NCBI RefSeq assembly: GCF_029212575.1
Contig: NZ_JARGPK010000088.1
Span: 1 to 64,000, forward strand
Origin: Antarcticimicrobium sp.
GTDB taxonomy: Bacteria; Pseudomonadota; Alphaproteobacteria; Rhodobacterales; Rhodobacteraceae
Direction of reading: 5' to 3'
DNA length: 64,000 bases
Position numbers and translations under genes: made by a program. Shown piece by piece: positions 24,951 to 33,934 of this stretch (position 1 is its first letter; the number at the start of each line of letters is the position of its first letter). The notes under the pieces were generated by a model, which saw only the letters and a program-made list of their open reading frames with translations, was not told the DNA's origin and did not search any database.

Positions 24951-26366
24951 ATGAAATGGACTGAATTCGCCGGATGGGGCCGCCGCGTGGCCGACTGGGC
25001 GCAAGAGTATCACCTCACCGTCGGCGACCGGCCGGTGCGGGCGCAGACGAGGCCGGGCGAGGTGCTGAACGCCCTGCCCGCGACCCCGCCGGAAACCCCG
25101 GAGGACATGGAGCAGGTGTTCCGCGATTTTGAACAGATCGTGATGCCGGGCATCACCCATTGGCAGCACCCGCGGTTCTTCGCCTACTTCGCCTCCAACG
25201 CCGCCGCCCCCTCGGTTCTGGCCGAATTCCTGGTCTCGGCGATCGCGCCGCAATGCATGCTGTGGCAGACCTCGCCGGCGGCAACCGAGTTGGAAACCCG
25301 GATGATGGACTGGCTGCGCCAGTCCCTCGACCTGCCCGAGGGATTCGCCGGGGTGATCCAGGACAGCGCGTCATCGGCGACGCTGGCGGCGGTGCTGACG
25401 ATGCGGGAAAAGGCGCTGGACTGGACCGGCAACCAACAGGGGCTGGCCGGGCAGGCGCCGCTGCGGGTCTATGCGTCGTCGGAGGTGCATACCTCGATCG
25501 ACCGGGCGATCTGGATTTCCGGCATCGGCCAGGACAACCTCGTGCGTATCCCGATCAAGGGCGGCTGGCGCGGCATGGACCCGGCGGCGCTGGAGGCCGC
25601 GATCGAGGCCGATCTGGCGGCCGGATTGAAACCGGCCGGCGTGATCCTCTGTGTCGGCGGCACCGGCACAGGGGCCACCGACCCGATTGCCGAGTGCTTG
25701 GCCATCGCGCGGAAATACAACCTCTACACCCATGTCGATGCCGCCTGGGCCGGCAGCGCGATGATCTGCCCGGAGTTCCGCCACTACTGGACCGGGATCG
25801 AGGGCGCCGACAGCATCGTCTTCAACCCGCACAAATGGCTGGGGGCACAGTTCGACTGCTCGGCGCATTTCGTACGGAATCCCGAGGATCTTGTACGGAC
25901 TTTGGCGATCAGCCCGGAGTACCTGAAAACCCACGGCGCCGAGGGGATCGTCAACTACTCCGAATGGTCGGTGCCGCTGGGCCGCCGGTTCCGCGCGCTG
26001 AAGCTGTGGTTCCTGATCCGCGCCTACGGGCTGGAGGGGCTGCGGGAGCGGATCAGAAACCATGTGAAATGGTCGGTGCAGCTGCACGACAAGCTGGTGG
26101 CAGACCCGGCGTTCAAGATCGTGACGCCGCCGATGTGGTCACTGTTCACTTTCCGCTATGCGCCGGAGGGGGCCGGGGACCTCGACGCGCTGAACCTTGC
26201 GCTGGTCAACGCCATCAATGACGACGGGCGCATCTACCTGACCCAGACCCGGGTGGATGGGGCGCTGGTCATCCGGTTCCAGGCCGGGCAATTTGAAACC
26301 ACCGAGGAGGACGTGATGATGGCCTATGACGTGATCACCGAAATTGCAGGAAAGCTCCAGCCATGA
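24951..26366 (+). CDS. Aromatic-L-amino-acid decarboxylase (PLP)
   Basis: A 471-residue group II PLP decarboxylase. Markers are HPRFFAYFASNAAAPSVLAEFL near the N-terminus, QDSASSATLAAVLTMREKAL, HVDAAWAGSAMICPEFRHY and FNPHKWLGAQFDCSAHFV, where the Lys binds PLP. The family converts DOPA, tyrosine, tryptophan or phenylalanine to amines. Its stop overlaps the hpaG start, so it is part of the operon and probably supplies an amine that leads to homoprotocatechuate. The exact substrate is open. Confidence 0.9.
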   Translation: MKWTEFAGWGRRVADWAQEYHLTVGDRPVRAQTRPGEVLNALPATPPETPEDMEQVFRDFEQIVMPGITHWQHPRFFAYFASNAAAPSVLAEFLVSAIAPQCMLWQTSPAATELETRMMDWLRQSLDLPEGFAGVIQDSASSATLAAVLTMREKALDWTGNQQGLAGQAPLRVYASSEVHTSIDRAIWISGIGQDNLVRIPIKGGWRGMDPAALEAAIEADLAAGLKPAGVILCVGGTGTGATDPIAECLAIARKYNLYTHVDAAWAGSAMICPEFRHYWTGIEGADSIVFNPHKWLGAQFDCSAHFVRNPEDLVRTLAISPEYLKTHGAEGIVNYSEWSVPLGRRFRALKLWFLIRAYGLEGLRERIRNHVKWSVQLHDKLVADPAFKIVTPPMWSLFTFRYAPEGAGDLDALNLALVNAINDDGRIYLTQTRVDGALVIRFQAGQFETTEEDVMMAYDVITEIAGKLQP

Positions 26367-27220
26367 CCAAATTCGCAACCTATTCCGTAGGCAAGGAGAC
26401 CCTTTACGGCGCGGTGACCGAGGGGGGGATGATCGCCCTTTCGCCGGTCTATCGCGAATGGCCCGACCTGCGCACTGTGATCGAGGCCGGGGCGCTTTAT
26501 GATCTGGCGGTGGCCGCACAGGACAAGCCGGTGACGCATCCGAACGGGACATTCGAGTATCAGATCCCGATCCCCGCCCCGGAAAAGATCATCTGCGTCG
26601 GCGTCAACTTTCCCGACCGCAACGCCGAGTACAAGGATGGGCAGGACGCACCGCCGAACATGTCGCTGTTCATCCGCTTCGCGCGCAGCTTTACCGGGCA
26701 CGAGAACCCGCTGATCCGCCCGCCGGAAACGCCGCAGCTGGATTACGAGGGCGAGATCGCGGTGGTGATCGGCAAGGGCGGGCGGCGGATTTCGCAGGCC
26801 GACGCCTATGACCACATCGCCGCGATCACCCTGTGCAACGAGGGCACGCTGCGCGACTGGGTGCGGCATGCCAAGTTCAACGTCACCCAGGGCAAGAACT
26901 GGGACCATTCCGGCGCGATGGGGCCGTGGCTGGTGCCCTTCACCTCGCCCGCGCAGCTTGACGATGTGCGGCTGACAACACGCGTGAACGGCGAGCTGCG
27001 GCAGGACGACCGCACCTCGCGCATGCTGTTCCCGATCCGGCGGCAGATCGAATATATCTCGACCTTCACCACGCTGGTGCCGGGCGACATCATCGTGACC
27101 GGCACCCCCACCGGCGCCGGCGCGCGGTTCGATCCACCCCGGTTCCTGCGCCCCGGCGACGTGATCGAGGTCGAGGCCGAGGGAATCGGCAAGCTGGTCA
27201 ACACGGTGGCGGACGAATGA
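26363..27220 (+). CDS. hpaG: FAH-family decarboxylase/isomerase of the HPC pathway
   Basis: A 285-residue fumarylacetoacetate-hydrolase-fold protein. The core has IICVGVNFPDRNAEYKD, YEGEIAVVIGKGGR (metal Glu residues), FNVTQGKNWDHSGAMGPWLVP and GDIIVTGTPTGAGARF. By position it decarboxylates 5-oxopent-3-ene-1,2,5-tricarboxylate. It is a single FAH unit, shorter than the two-domain E. coli HpaG of about 429 residues. It overlaps both neighbours by 4 bases. Confidence 0.87.
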   Translation: MTKFATYSVGKETLYGAVTEGGMIALSPVYREWPDLRTVIEAGALYDLAVAAQDKPVTHPNGTFEYQIPIPAPEKIICVGVNFPDRNAEYKDGQDAPPNMSLFIRFARSFTGHENPLIRPPETPQLDYEGEIAVVIGKGGRRISQADAYDHIAAITLCNEGTLRDWVRHAKFNVTQGKNWDHSGAMGPWLVPFTSPAQLDDVRLTTRVNGELRQDDRTSRMLFPIRRQIEYISTFTTLVPGDIIVTGTPTGAGARFDPPRFLRPGDVIEVEAEGIGKLVNTVADE

Positions 27221-28017
27221 CGCCCGCGCAATACGACGAGGCCGCCGATAGCCTGTTCAACGCCGAGCAGACCGGACAGCAATGCGGGCTTCTCTCGCGG
27301 CTCTATCCCGGCATGACGCTGGACGACGCCTATGCGGTGCAGGCGCGGCTGATCGCGCGCAAGCTGGCGGCGGGGCGGCGCAAGATCGGCTGGAAGATCG
27401 GTCTGACCAGCCGGGCGATGCAGGACGCGCTGAAGATCGACACGCCCGACAGCGGGGTGCTGCTGGACGACATGGCGTTCGGGAACGGCGCCACCGTGCC
27501 CGCCGGTCGCTTCATCCAGCCAAGGGTAGAGGCCGAGATCGCCTTCGCGATGAAGGCCCCGCTGGCGGGCGCCGACTGCACCCGCGAGGATGTGCTGGCG
27601 GCGACCGATTACGTGGCGCCGTCGCTGGAGATCCTCGATACCCGTGTCCTGCGCGCCGACCCGGAGACCGGCAAGGCGCGCGTGATCGTCGACACCATCA
27701 GCGACAACGCCGCCAATGCCGGTGTCGTGCTGGGGGCCGAGCGTCATGCGCCCGACGCGGTCGACCTGCGCTGGACCGGCGCCATCGTCAGCCGCGACGG
27801 CGTGGTCGAGGAAACCGGGCTGGGGGCCGGGGTGCTGAACGACCCGGTGACATCCGTTCTCTGGCTTGCGCGGCGCATGGCGGATTATGGTCAGCAGATC
27901 GAGGCGGGGGATATCGTCCTGTCCGGTTCCTTCATCCGCCCGGTCGAGGCACCGGCCGGATCGCGTTTTGCCGCCGATTTCGGGCCGTTCGGCTCGGTTC
28001 ACGTCACTTTCGACTGA
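27217..28017 (+). CDS. hpaH: 2-oxo-hept-4-ene-1,7-dioate hydratase
   Basis: A 266-residue hydratase, the same size as E. coli HpaH. Family motifs are RKIGWKIGLTSRAMQDALKIDTPDSGVLLDDM, RVEAEIAFAMKAPL, VAPSLEILDTRV and VSRDGVVEETGLGAGVLNDP. The conserved acidic residues bind Mg. It adds water to the 2-oxohept-4-ene product to form 4-hydroxy-2-oxoheptanedioate. The start overlaps the hpaG stop. Confidence 0.94.
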   Translation: MTPAQYDEAADSLFNAEQTGQQCGLLSRLYPGMTLDDAYAVQARLIARKLAAGRRKIGWKIGLTSRAMQDALKIDTPDSGVLLDDMAFGNGATVPAGRFIQPRVEAEIAFAMKAPLAGADCTREDVLAATDYVAPSLEILDTRVLRADPETGKARVIVDTISDNAANAGVVLGAERHAPDAVDLRWTGAIVSRDGVVEETGLGAGVLNDPVTSVLWLARRMADYGQQIEAGDIVLSGSFIRPVEAPAGSRFAADFGPFGSVHVTFD

Positions 28018-28027
28018 GAGGTTTCCC

Positions 28028-28798
28028 ATGCCCGTCCCCACAAACCCCTTCAAACAGGCGCTCGCCGCCGGCGAAAAACAGATCGGCTGCTGGATGAGCT
28101 TTGCCGATGGCCAGGCCGCCGAGATCATGGGCACCGCCGGGTTCGACTGGCTGGTGATCGACGGCGAACACGCGCCGAACGACATCCGCTCGATCCGCGA
28201 CCAGCTGATCGCGCTGGCGGCCAGCCCCAGCCACCCGGTTGTCCGGGTCCCGCTCGGCGAGACATGGATGATCAAGCAGGTGCTGGACGCGGGCGCGCAG
28301 ACCGTGCTGGTGCCGATGGTGGAAGGCGGCGATCAGGCGCGCGAGCTGGTGCGCGCCTGCACTTATCCGCCCGAGGGCACCCGTGGTGTCGGCGCCGCTG
28401 GCGGGCGGGCCACCATGTTCGCCTCGATCCCCGATTACATCCCGACCGCCGACGCCGAGATCTGCCTGCTGGTGCAGGTGGAAAGCCGCGCGGGGCTGGC
28501 CGGGCTGGACGACATCCTCGCCGTCGAGGGGGTGGACGGTGTCTTCATCGGGCCGGCGGACCTGTCGACCGACATGGGGTTCAAAGGCGACAGCGCCGCG
28601 CCGGAGGTGCGCGCGGCAATCGCCGATGCCATCGCGCGGATCGCGGCAGCGGGCAAGGCGCCCGGAATCCTCGGCGTGACCGAGGAGGCGACGCAGGCCT
28701 ATCACGACATGGGGGCGCAATTCCTCGCCGTCGGGATCGACGTACTGGTGCTGGCACGCAATGCGCGGGCCCTGGCCGCGCGCTGGAAAAGCGCCTGA
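28028..28798 (+). CDS. hpaI: 4-hydroxy-2-oxoheptanedioate aldolase
   Basis: A 256-residue class II aldolase of the HpcH/HpaI family releasing pyruvate and succinic semialdehyde. Motifs include GCWMSFADGQAAEIMGTAGFDWLVIDGEH (catalytic His), VPMVEGGDQARELVRACTYPPEGTRGVG, LLVQVESRAGL (metal Glu) and FIGPADLSTDMG (metal Asp). The ATG at 28028 follows GAGAGG. It is the last catabolic gene before the ABC importer. Confidence 0.95.
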   Translation: MPVPTNPFKQALAAGEKQIGCWMSFADGQAAEIMGTAGFDWLVIDGEHAPNDIRSIRDQLIALAASPSHPVVRVPLGETWMIKQVLDAGAQTVLVPMVEGGDQARELVRACTYPPEGTRGVGAAGGRATMFASIPDYIPTADAEICLLVQVESRAGLAGLDDILAVEGVDGVFIGPADLSTDMGFKGDSAAPEVRAAIADAIARIAAAGKAPGILGVTEEATQAYHDMGAQFLAVGIDVLVLARNARALAARWKSA

Positions 28799-28809
28799 AA
28801 ACGGGAAGG

Positions 28810-28856
28810 TGCGTATTTACACGCAATTGACCGGAGCGCGATCGCGGCGCTAGCGT
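28810..28856 (+). promoter_or_regulatory. Candidate promoter with inverted repeat before the ABC importer
   Basis: TGCGT-ATTTAC-ACGCA (28810-28825) is directly followed by TTGACC (28827-28832) and, 18 bases on, TAGCGT (28851-28856). This gives a plausible -35/-10 pair with an upstream operator, separating the importer from hpaI. It is inference from sequence form. Confidence 0.4.
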
Positions 28857-28910
28857 ATCTTCACGGGAGTTTCAGGCGCCACCAAGGGCGCTCACCAGGG
28901 AGAGAGAATC

Positions 28911-30086
28911 GTGACACGCATTTTCGTTGCGGGCATGGTGTCGGCGCTTGCGCTGGCCACCAGTGCGACCGCTGACATCAAGATCGCCCATGTCTACGGC
29001 AAGACCGGCCCCTATGAGGCCTATGCGAAACAGTCCCATGACGGGCTGATGATGGGGCTGGAATACGCCACCGGCGGCACCATGGAGATCGACGGCGAAA
29101 AGATCGTCGTGCTTGAAAAGGACACCCAGCTCAAGCCGGAGAATGGCCGCGCGCTGCTGGAAGAGGCCTATGGCGATGACGAGGTCGACCTGGCTGTCGG
29201 TCCGGTCAGTTCCGGCGTGGCGCTGGCGATGCTGCCGGTGGCCGAGGAATACGAGAAGATCCTGCTGGTGGAGCCGGCGGTGGCCGATTCGATCACCGGC
29301 GAGAACTGGAACCGCTATATCTTCCGCACCGGGCGCAACTCGTCCCAGGACGCGGTGTCGAACGCCATCGCGCTGGCCGGCGAGAACGTGCATATCGCGA
29401 CGCTGGCGCAGGACTATGCCTTTGGTCGTGACGGCATCGCCGCCTTCAAGGACGCGCTGGAGGGCACCGGCACCGATGTCGCGCACGAGGAATACGTGCC
29501 CACCGACACCACCGACTTTACCGCCGCGGCGGAGCGCATCTTCAACGCGATGAAGGATCTGGACGGCAAGAAGAAGCTGTTCGTCATCTGGGCCGGTGGC
29601 GGCAATCCGATGGGCAAGGTCAACGCGATGGACCCGGGCCGGTTCGGCATCGAGATCGCCAGCGGCGGCAACATCCTTGCGGCGCTGAAGGGCTGGAAAG
29701 AGTTCGATGGCATGGAGGGGGCGACCTATTACTACTACGACATCCCCAAGAACCCGGTGAACGACTGGCTGGTGAAGGAGCATATGGACCGCTTCGGCAC
29801 CCCGCCCGACTTCTTCACCGCAGGCGGCATGGCGGCGGGCATCGCCGTGGTCGAGGCGATCAAGAAGGCCGGCGGCACCGACACCGAGGACCTGATCGCG
29901 GCGATGGAAGGCATGGAATGGGAAACGCCCAAGGGCACCATGCGCTTCCGCCCCGAGGATCACCAGGCAATGCAGTCCATGTATCACTTCAAGATCAGGG
30001 TCGATCCGGAGGTGGAATGGGCGATCCCCGAGCTGGTGCGCGAGCTGGGCATCGACGACCTGCCGATCCCGGTTCGTAACCAGTAA
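28911..30086 (+). CDS. ABC transporter substrate-binding protein, Leu/Ile/Val-type
   Basis: A 391-residue periplasmic binding protein. The signal peptide MTRIFVAGMVSALALATSATA precedes a mature start DIKIAHVYG. The type I fold has TQLKPENGRALLEEAYGDDEVDLAVGPVSSGVALAML, LAQDYAFGRDG and a C-terminal MRFRPEDHQAMQSMYHFKI. The start is GTG at 28911 after AGGGAGAGAG. Following the hpa genes, it may bind an aromatic acid or amine instead of an aliphatic amino acid. Confidence 0.9.
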   Translation: MTRIFVAGMVSALALATSATADIKIAHVYGKTGPYEAYAKQSHDGLMMGLEYATGGTMEIDGEKIVVLEKDTQLKPENGRALLEEAYGDDEVDLAVGPVSSGVALAMLPVAEEYEKILLVEPAVADSITGENWNRYIFRTGRNSSQDAVSNAIALAGENVHIATLAQDYAFGRDGIAAFKDALEGTGTDVAHEEYVPTDTTDFTAAAERIFNAMKDLDGKKKLFVIWAGGGNPMGKVNAMDPGRFGIEIASGGNILAALKGWKEFDGMEGATYYYYDIPKNPVNDWLVKEHMDRFGTPPDFFTAGGMAAGIAVVEAIKKAGGTDTEDLIAAMEGMEWETPKGTMRFRPEDHQAMQSMYHFKIRVDPEVEWAIPELVRELGIDDLPIPVRNQ

Positions 30087-30194
30087 TCTTTTCCCCAAGG
30101 CCGTGGCGGGTCGGTTGACCGATCCGCCCCGGTCCGATCCCTCCGGATACCGTCCCCGCCCGCGTCCGCCGCGGGACCGGGAAGGACAGGACAG

Positions 30195-30959
30195 ATGACC
30201 GACCCCATTCTCAGAACCCAGGACCTGACCGTACGCTTTGGCGGCCATGTGGCGGTGGATGCCGTGAGCTGCGCCTTTCAGGCCGGAGAACTGACCGCAA
30301 TCGTCGGCCCCAACGGCGCCGGAAAGACCACCTATTTCAACCTGATCTCGGGCCAGATCCCCGCCACGGGCGGCAAGGTGTTCCTGCGCGGGCGCGACCT
30401 TGCCGGGATGTCGGCCTCGCAGCGCACCAAGGCCGGGATCGGCCGGGCGTTCCAGCTGACCAACCTGTTTCCCGACCTGACGGTGCTGGAGAATGTCCGC
30501 CTGGTGGTGCAATCGCACTCCGGGCAGGGCTTCAACCTGTGGTCGATGGCCAGCAGGCACAGCGAGTTGACCGAGGCCGCCGAGGCGGTGCTGGAACGGG
30601 TGCGGCTGGCCGACCTGGCCGGGCAGGTGGTCTCGGAACTGTCGCACGGCAACCAGCGCAAGCTGGAGGTGGCGCTGCTGATCGCGCTCGATCCGGCGGT
30701 CTACATGTTCGACGAGCCCACCGCGGGGATGAGCGTGGACGAGGCGCCGGTTGTGCTGGACCTGATCGCCGAGCTGAAGGCGCAGAACGACCGCACCATC
30801 CTGCTGGTCGAGCACAAGATGGACGTGATCCGCACCCTCGCCGACCGCATCATCGTGCTGCACAACGGTGAACTCGCCGCAGACGGCCCGCCGGCCGAGG
30901 TGATGGCCTCGGACGTGGTGCAGGAGGCCTACATGGGCAAGGAGCTGGAAGATGTCTGA
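30195..30959 (+). CDS. ABC transporter ATP-binding protein, LivG-type
   Basis: A 254-residue ABC ATPase. Walker A is GPNGAGKTT near residues 38-46, the Q-loop region is GRAFQLTNLFPDLTVLENV, the signature is an ELSHGNQRKLEV variant of LSGGQ, and Walker B is VYMFDEPTAGM. It pairs with the LivF-type protein that starts within its last codons (8-base overlap). It energises the importer of this operon. Confidence 0.93.
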   Translation: MTDPILRTQDLTVRFGGHVAVDAVSCAFQAGELTAIVGPNGAGKTTYFNLISGQIPATGGKVFLRGRDLAGMSASQRTKAGIGRAFQLTNLFPDLTVLENVRLVVQSHSGQGFNLWSMASRHSELTEAAEAVLERVRLADLAGQVVSELSHGNQRKLEVALLIALDPAVYMFDEPTAGMSVDEAPVVLDLIAELKAQNDRTILLVEHKMDVIRTLADRIIVLHNGELAADGPPAEVMASDVVQEAYMGKELEDV

Positions 30960-31674
30960 CCCGATCCTGCGGCTGGAGGGCGTCTGCACCAACATCGCCC
31001 AGTACCACATCCTGCAGGGGGTAGAGCTGGAGGTGCCGCGCGGACAGGTGACCATGCTGCTGGGCCGCAACGGGGTGGGCAAGACCACCACGTTGCGCAC
31101 CGTGATCGGCCACTGGCGCGCCCACAAGGGCCGGGTGATGTTCGACGGCGAGGACATCACCGCCAAGCCGACCCCCGCCATCGCGCGATCCGGCGTCGGC
31201 TTCGTGCCCGAGGACATGGGCATCTTTTCCGACCTGACGGTCGAGGAGAACATGGTCCTGGCCGCCGCCTCGGGTCCGATCGACAGCGCCCGGCTGGACT
31301 GGGTGTTTTCCGCCTTTCCGCCGCTCAAGACCTTCTGGAGCTCGGAGGCGGGCAACCTGTCGGGCGGGCAGAAACAGATGCTCTCGATTGCCCGCGCGAT
31401 GATCGAGGAGCGCAAGCTCTATCTGATCGACGAACCGACCAAGGGCTTGGCACCGGCCATCGTGTCGACGATGGCGCGGGCGCTGAAGGAGTTGAAGGCG
31501 CAGGGCGCCTCGATCCTGCTGGTGGAGCAGAATTTCGCGGTTGCCCGCGCCTTGGGGGACACAGCCAACGTGATGGACGACGGGCGGGTCATCTGGTCGG
31601 GCGCGATGGCAAAGCTGGCTGGGGATGCGGAATTGCAGGAGCGGCTGATGGGGCTGAGCCTGGAGGCGCACTGA
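30952..31674 (+). CDS. ABC transporter ATP-binding protein, LivF-type
   Basis: A 240-residue ABC ATPase. Walker A is [13 protein letters not shown], the signature is NLSGGQKQMLSIAR, Walker B is LYLIDEPTKGLAP, and the H-loop region is ILLVEQNF. It overlaps the LivG-type gene. The 149 bases after its stop hold a short dispersed repeat and the ribosome binding site of the next gene. Confidence 0.93.
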   Translation: MSDPILRLEGVCTNIAQYHILQGVELEVPRGQVTMLLGRNGVGKTTTLRTVIGHWRAHKGRVMFDGEDITAKPTPAIARSGVGFVPEDMGIFSDLTVEENMVLAAASGPIDSARLDWVFSAFPPLKTFWSSEAGNLSGGQKQMLSIARAMIEERKLYLIDEPTKGLAPAIVSTMARALKELKAQGASILLVEQNFAVARALGDTANVMDDGRVIWSGAMAKLAGDAELQERLMGLSLEAH

Positions 31675-31701
31675 GGGGGGGCCCGGCGGACGTCCGGATT
31701 T

Positions 31702-31723
31702 GAGTATTTGGAACGAGAAGAAG
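31702..31723 (+). repeat. Short dispersed repeat, copy 1
   Basis: GAGTATTTG followed by GAACGAGAAGAAG. The same element, read from the opposite strand, occurs at 50223-50245 as GAGTATTTGAC-AACGAGAAGAAG. Both copies are in spacers just after a stop codon, so this may be a genome-wide dispersed extragenic element. Confidence 0.6.
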
Positions 31724-31823
31724 CAGGGGAAGGCGGTTCGCCATCCCGGTCTGCTGCAGGGGGTGAGGCGCAGGACATGAGACACTTGAGCATGTGCGGC
31801 AAGACGATACGGGGGGCGCGGCG

Positions 31824-32855
31824 ATGACGGCCGCACCTAAACACGCGCCGAAGATGGCGGAGCTGAGCCTGGCCCAGCGGCTGGGCCCGTGGATGCCGGT
31901 GCTGCTGGTGCCGGCGCTGGTGGTGCTGGGGGCGCTGGCGATCCCGGAAACCTCGAGCTGGCTGACGCTGACCGTCTCGGGGCTGGCGATGGGGATGATG
32001 ATCTTCATCATGGCCTCGGGGCTGACGCTGGTGTTCGGGCTGATGGACGTGATCAATTTCGGCCACGGCGCCTTTGTCTCGGTCGGGGCCTTTGTCGGGG
32101 TCACCGTGTTGCTGATGCTGGGCCAGATGACCGGCGCGCCCAGCCTGGGGCTGAACCTGGTGGCGCTGATGCTGGCGGTGCTCGGCGCGATGGCGGCCAC
32201 CGGCGCGATGGGCTGGGCCTTTGAAAAGGTGATCGTGATGCCGGTCTATGGCCATCACCTGAAGCAGATCCTGGTCACCATGGGCGGGCTGATCGTGGTG
32301 GAGCAACTGATCATCGTGCTCTGGGGGCCGGAGGAGATCTATATCGCCCGCCCCGAAAGCCTGAAGGGCGCGATCACCTTTGCCGGGGCCGCGCTGGAGA
32401 AATACCGGCTGGTCGCGGTGGTGGTCGGGCTGGTGGTCTTTGCCGCCATGCGGTTCGTGCTGCGGCGCACGCGGATCGGATTGATCGTGCGCGCCGGGGT
32501 GCAGAACGGCGAGATGGTGCAGGCGCTGGGATACCGGCTGCGGCGGGTCTTTGTCGGTGTCTTCATCGCCGGATCGGCGCTGGCCGGGCTGGGCGGCGTG
32601 ATGTGGGGCCTCTATCAGGAGGTGATCACCGCCCATATGGGCAACCAGGCGATGATCCTGATCTTCATCGTTGTGATCATCGGCGGGCTGGGCAGCGTCG
32701 AGGGCTGTTTCATCGGCGCGCTGCTGGTCGGGCTGCTGCAGAACTACGTCGCCTTTCTCGAGCCAAAGGCGGCGTTGATTTCCAACATCGCCCTGATGGT
32801 GGCGATCCTGATGTGGCGCCCGATGGGCATGATCCCGGTGGTAAAGGCGAAATGA
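31824..32855 (+). CDS. ABC transporter permease, LivH-type
   Basis: A 343-residue polytopic permease with about 8-9 helices. The family segment GLMDVINFGHGAFVSVGAFVG is present, and the C-terminal half carries the coupling region with RRTRIGLIVRAGVQNGEMVQALGY and VVIIGGLGSVEGCFIGALLVG. I place the start at the ATG at 31824 after GGGGGGCG. Its stop overlaps the next permease start. Confidence 0.92.
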   Translation: MTAAPKHAPKMAELSLAQRLGPWMPVLLVPALVVLGALAIPETSSWLTLTVSGLAMGMMIFIMASGLTLVFGLMDVINFGHGAFVSVGAFVGVTVLLMLGQMTGAPSLGLNLVALMLAVLGAMAATGAMGWAFEKVIVMPVYGHHLKQILVTMGGLIVVEQLIIVLWGPEEIYIARPESLKGAITFAGAALEKYRLVAVVVGLVVFAAMRFVLRRTRIGLIVRAGVQNGEMVQALGYRLRRVFVGVFIAGSALAGLGGVMWGLYQEVITAHMGNQAMILIFIVVIIGGLGSVEGCFIGALLVGLLQNYVAFLEPKAALISNIALMVAILMWRPMGMIPVVKAK

Positions 32856-33928
32856 GCATGTTGCAGTCCCTCCTCTCCGGCGACATGCCGCGCAGCCGCA
32901 TCCTGGCGGTAATCCTTGTTGCGATCCTGGTCTGCCTGGCGCTGGCGCCGTTCCTGTTTCCCGGCGTGCGCACGGTGGACACGGCGGCGCGCATCTGTGT
33001 CTTCATCCTGCTAGTGGCGAGCTACGATCTGCTGCTGGGCTATGGCGGTATCGTCAGTTTCGCCCATACCATGTTCTTCGGTATCGGCGCCTATGGCGTG
33101 GCGCTGGCGCTGACCCATATGGGGCGCGGATTTGGCCCGATTTTCGTCGGCGCCGGCGCCGGGGCGGTGATGGCGGCGGCGCTGGCGCTGCTGATCGGGC
33201 TGTTTTCGCTGCGGGTGCGGGCGATCTTCTTTGCCATGATCACACTGGCGGTGGCCTCGGCGGTGGCTGTGCTGGTCAGCCAGATGTCGGGACTGACCGG
33301 GGGCGAGGACGGGCTGACCTTCAAACTGCCGCGCGCGCTTGGCCCGGCCTTCAAGTTCGGCAAGGAGGCCTTGGGCGGCGAGCTCTTCGGGGTGACATTG
33401 AACGGCAAGCTGCTGGCCTATTACTTTGTCTTCGCGGGCGCGCTGGTGCTGTTCCTGATGCTGCTGCGGGTGGTGAACTCACCCTTTGGCCGGGTGCTGC
33501 TGGCGATCCGAGAAAACGATTTCCGCGCCGAGGCGATCGGCTATCGCGTGGTCTACTACCGCGTCGCCGCCACCTGCCTTTCGGCGGCGGTCGCGGCGCT
33601 GGCAGGATCGCTCTATGCGGTCTGGCTGCGTTACGTCGGCCCCGAGACCACCCTGTCGATGGAACTGATGATCGACATCCTGCTGATGGTGGTGATCGGC
33701 GGCATGGGCACCATGTACGGCGCGGTGATCGGCGCCACGCTGTTCGTGCTGGCGCAGAATTATCTGCAAACCCTGATGGGCGCCGCCTCGGGGCTGGTCG
33801 AGGGGGTGCCGGTGCTGCCCCAGCTGCTGAGCGCCGACCGCTGGCTCTTGTGGCTGGGGGTGCTGTTCATCCTCAGCGTCTATTTCTTTCCCACCGGCGT
33901 CGTCGGGCGATTGCGTGGCGGGAAATAA
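32852..33928 (+). CDS. ABC transporter permease, LivM-type
   Basis: A 358-residue polytopic permease. It shows LLVASYDLLLGYGGIVSFAHTMFFGIGAYG, VNSPFGRVLLAIRENDFRAEAIGY (ATPase-coupling segment) and LLMVVIGGMGTMYGAVIGA. The ATG overlaps the preceding stop. It completes the set of SBP, two ATPases and two permeases. A convergent gene lies 6 bases after its stop. Confidence 0.92.
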   Translation: MSMLQSLLSGDMPRSRILAVILVAILVCLALAPFLFPGVRTVDTAARICVFILLVASYDLLLGYGGIVSFAHTMFFGIGAYGVALALTHMGRGFGPIFVGAGAGAVMAAALALLIGLFSLRVRAIFFAMITLAVASAVAVLVSQMSGLTGGEDGLTFKLPRALGPAFKFGKEALGGELFGVTLNGKLLAYYFVFAGALVLFLMLLRVVNSPFGRVLLAIRENDFRAEAIGYRVVYYRVAATCLSAAVAALAGSLYAVWLRYVGPETTLSMELMIDILLMVVIGGMGTMYGAVIGATLFVLAQNYLQTLMGAASGLVEGVPVLPQLLSADRWLLWLGVLFILSVYFFPTGVVGRLRGGK

Positions 33929-33934
33929 GCAGGC

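Noticed and set aside
28810-28825. Terminator after hpaI
   Set aside because: The stem is only 5 bp and is followed by AATTGACC, not a T-run; an operator or promoter element fits better.
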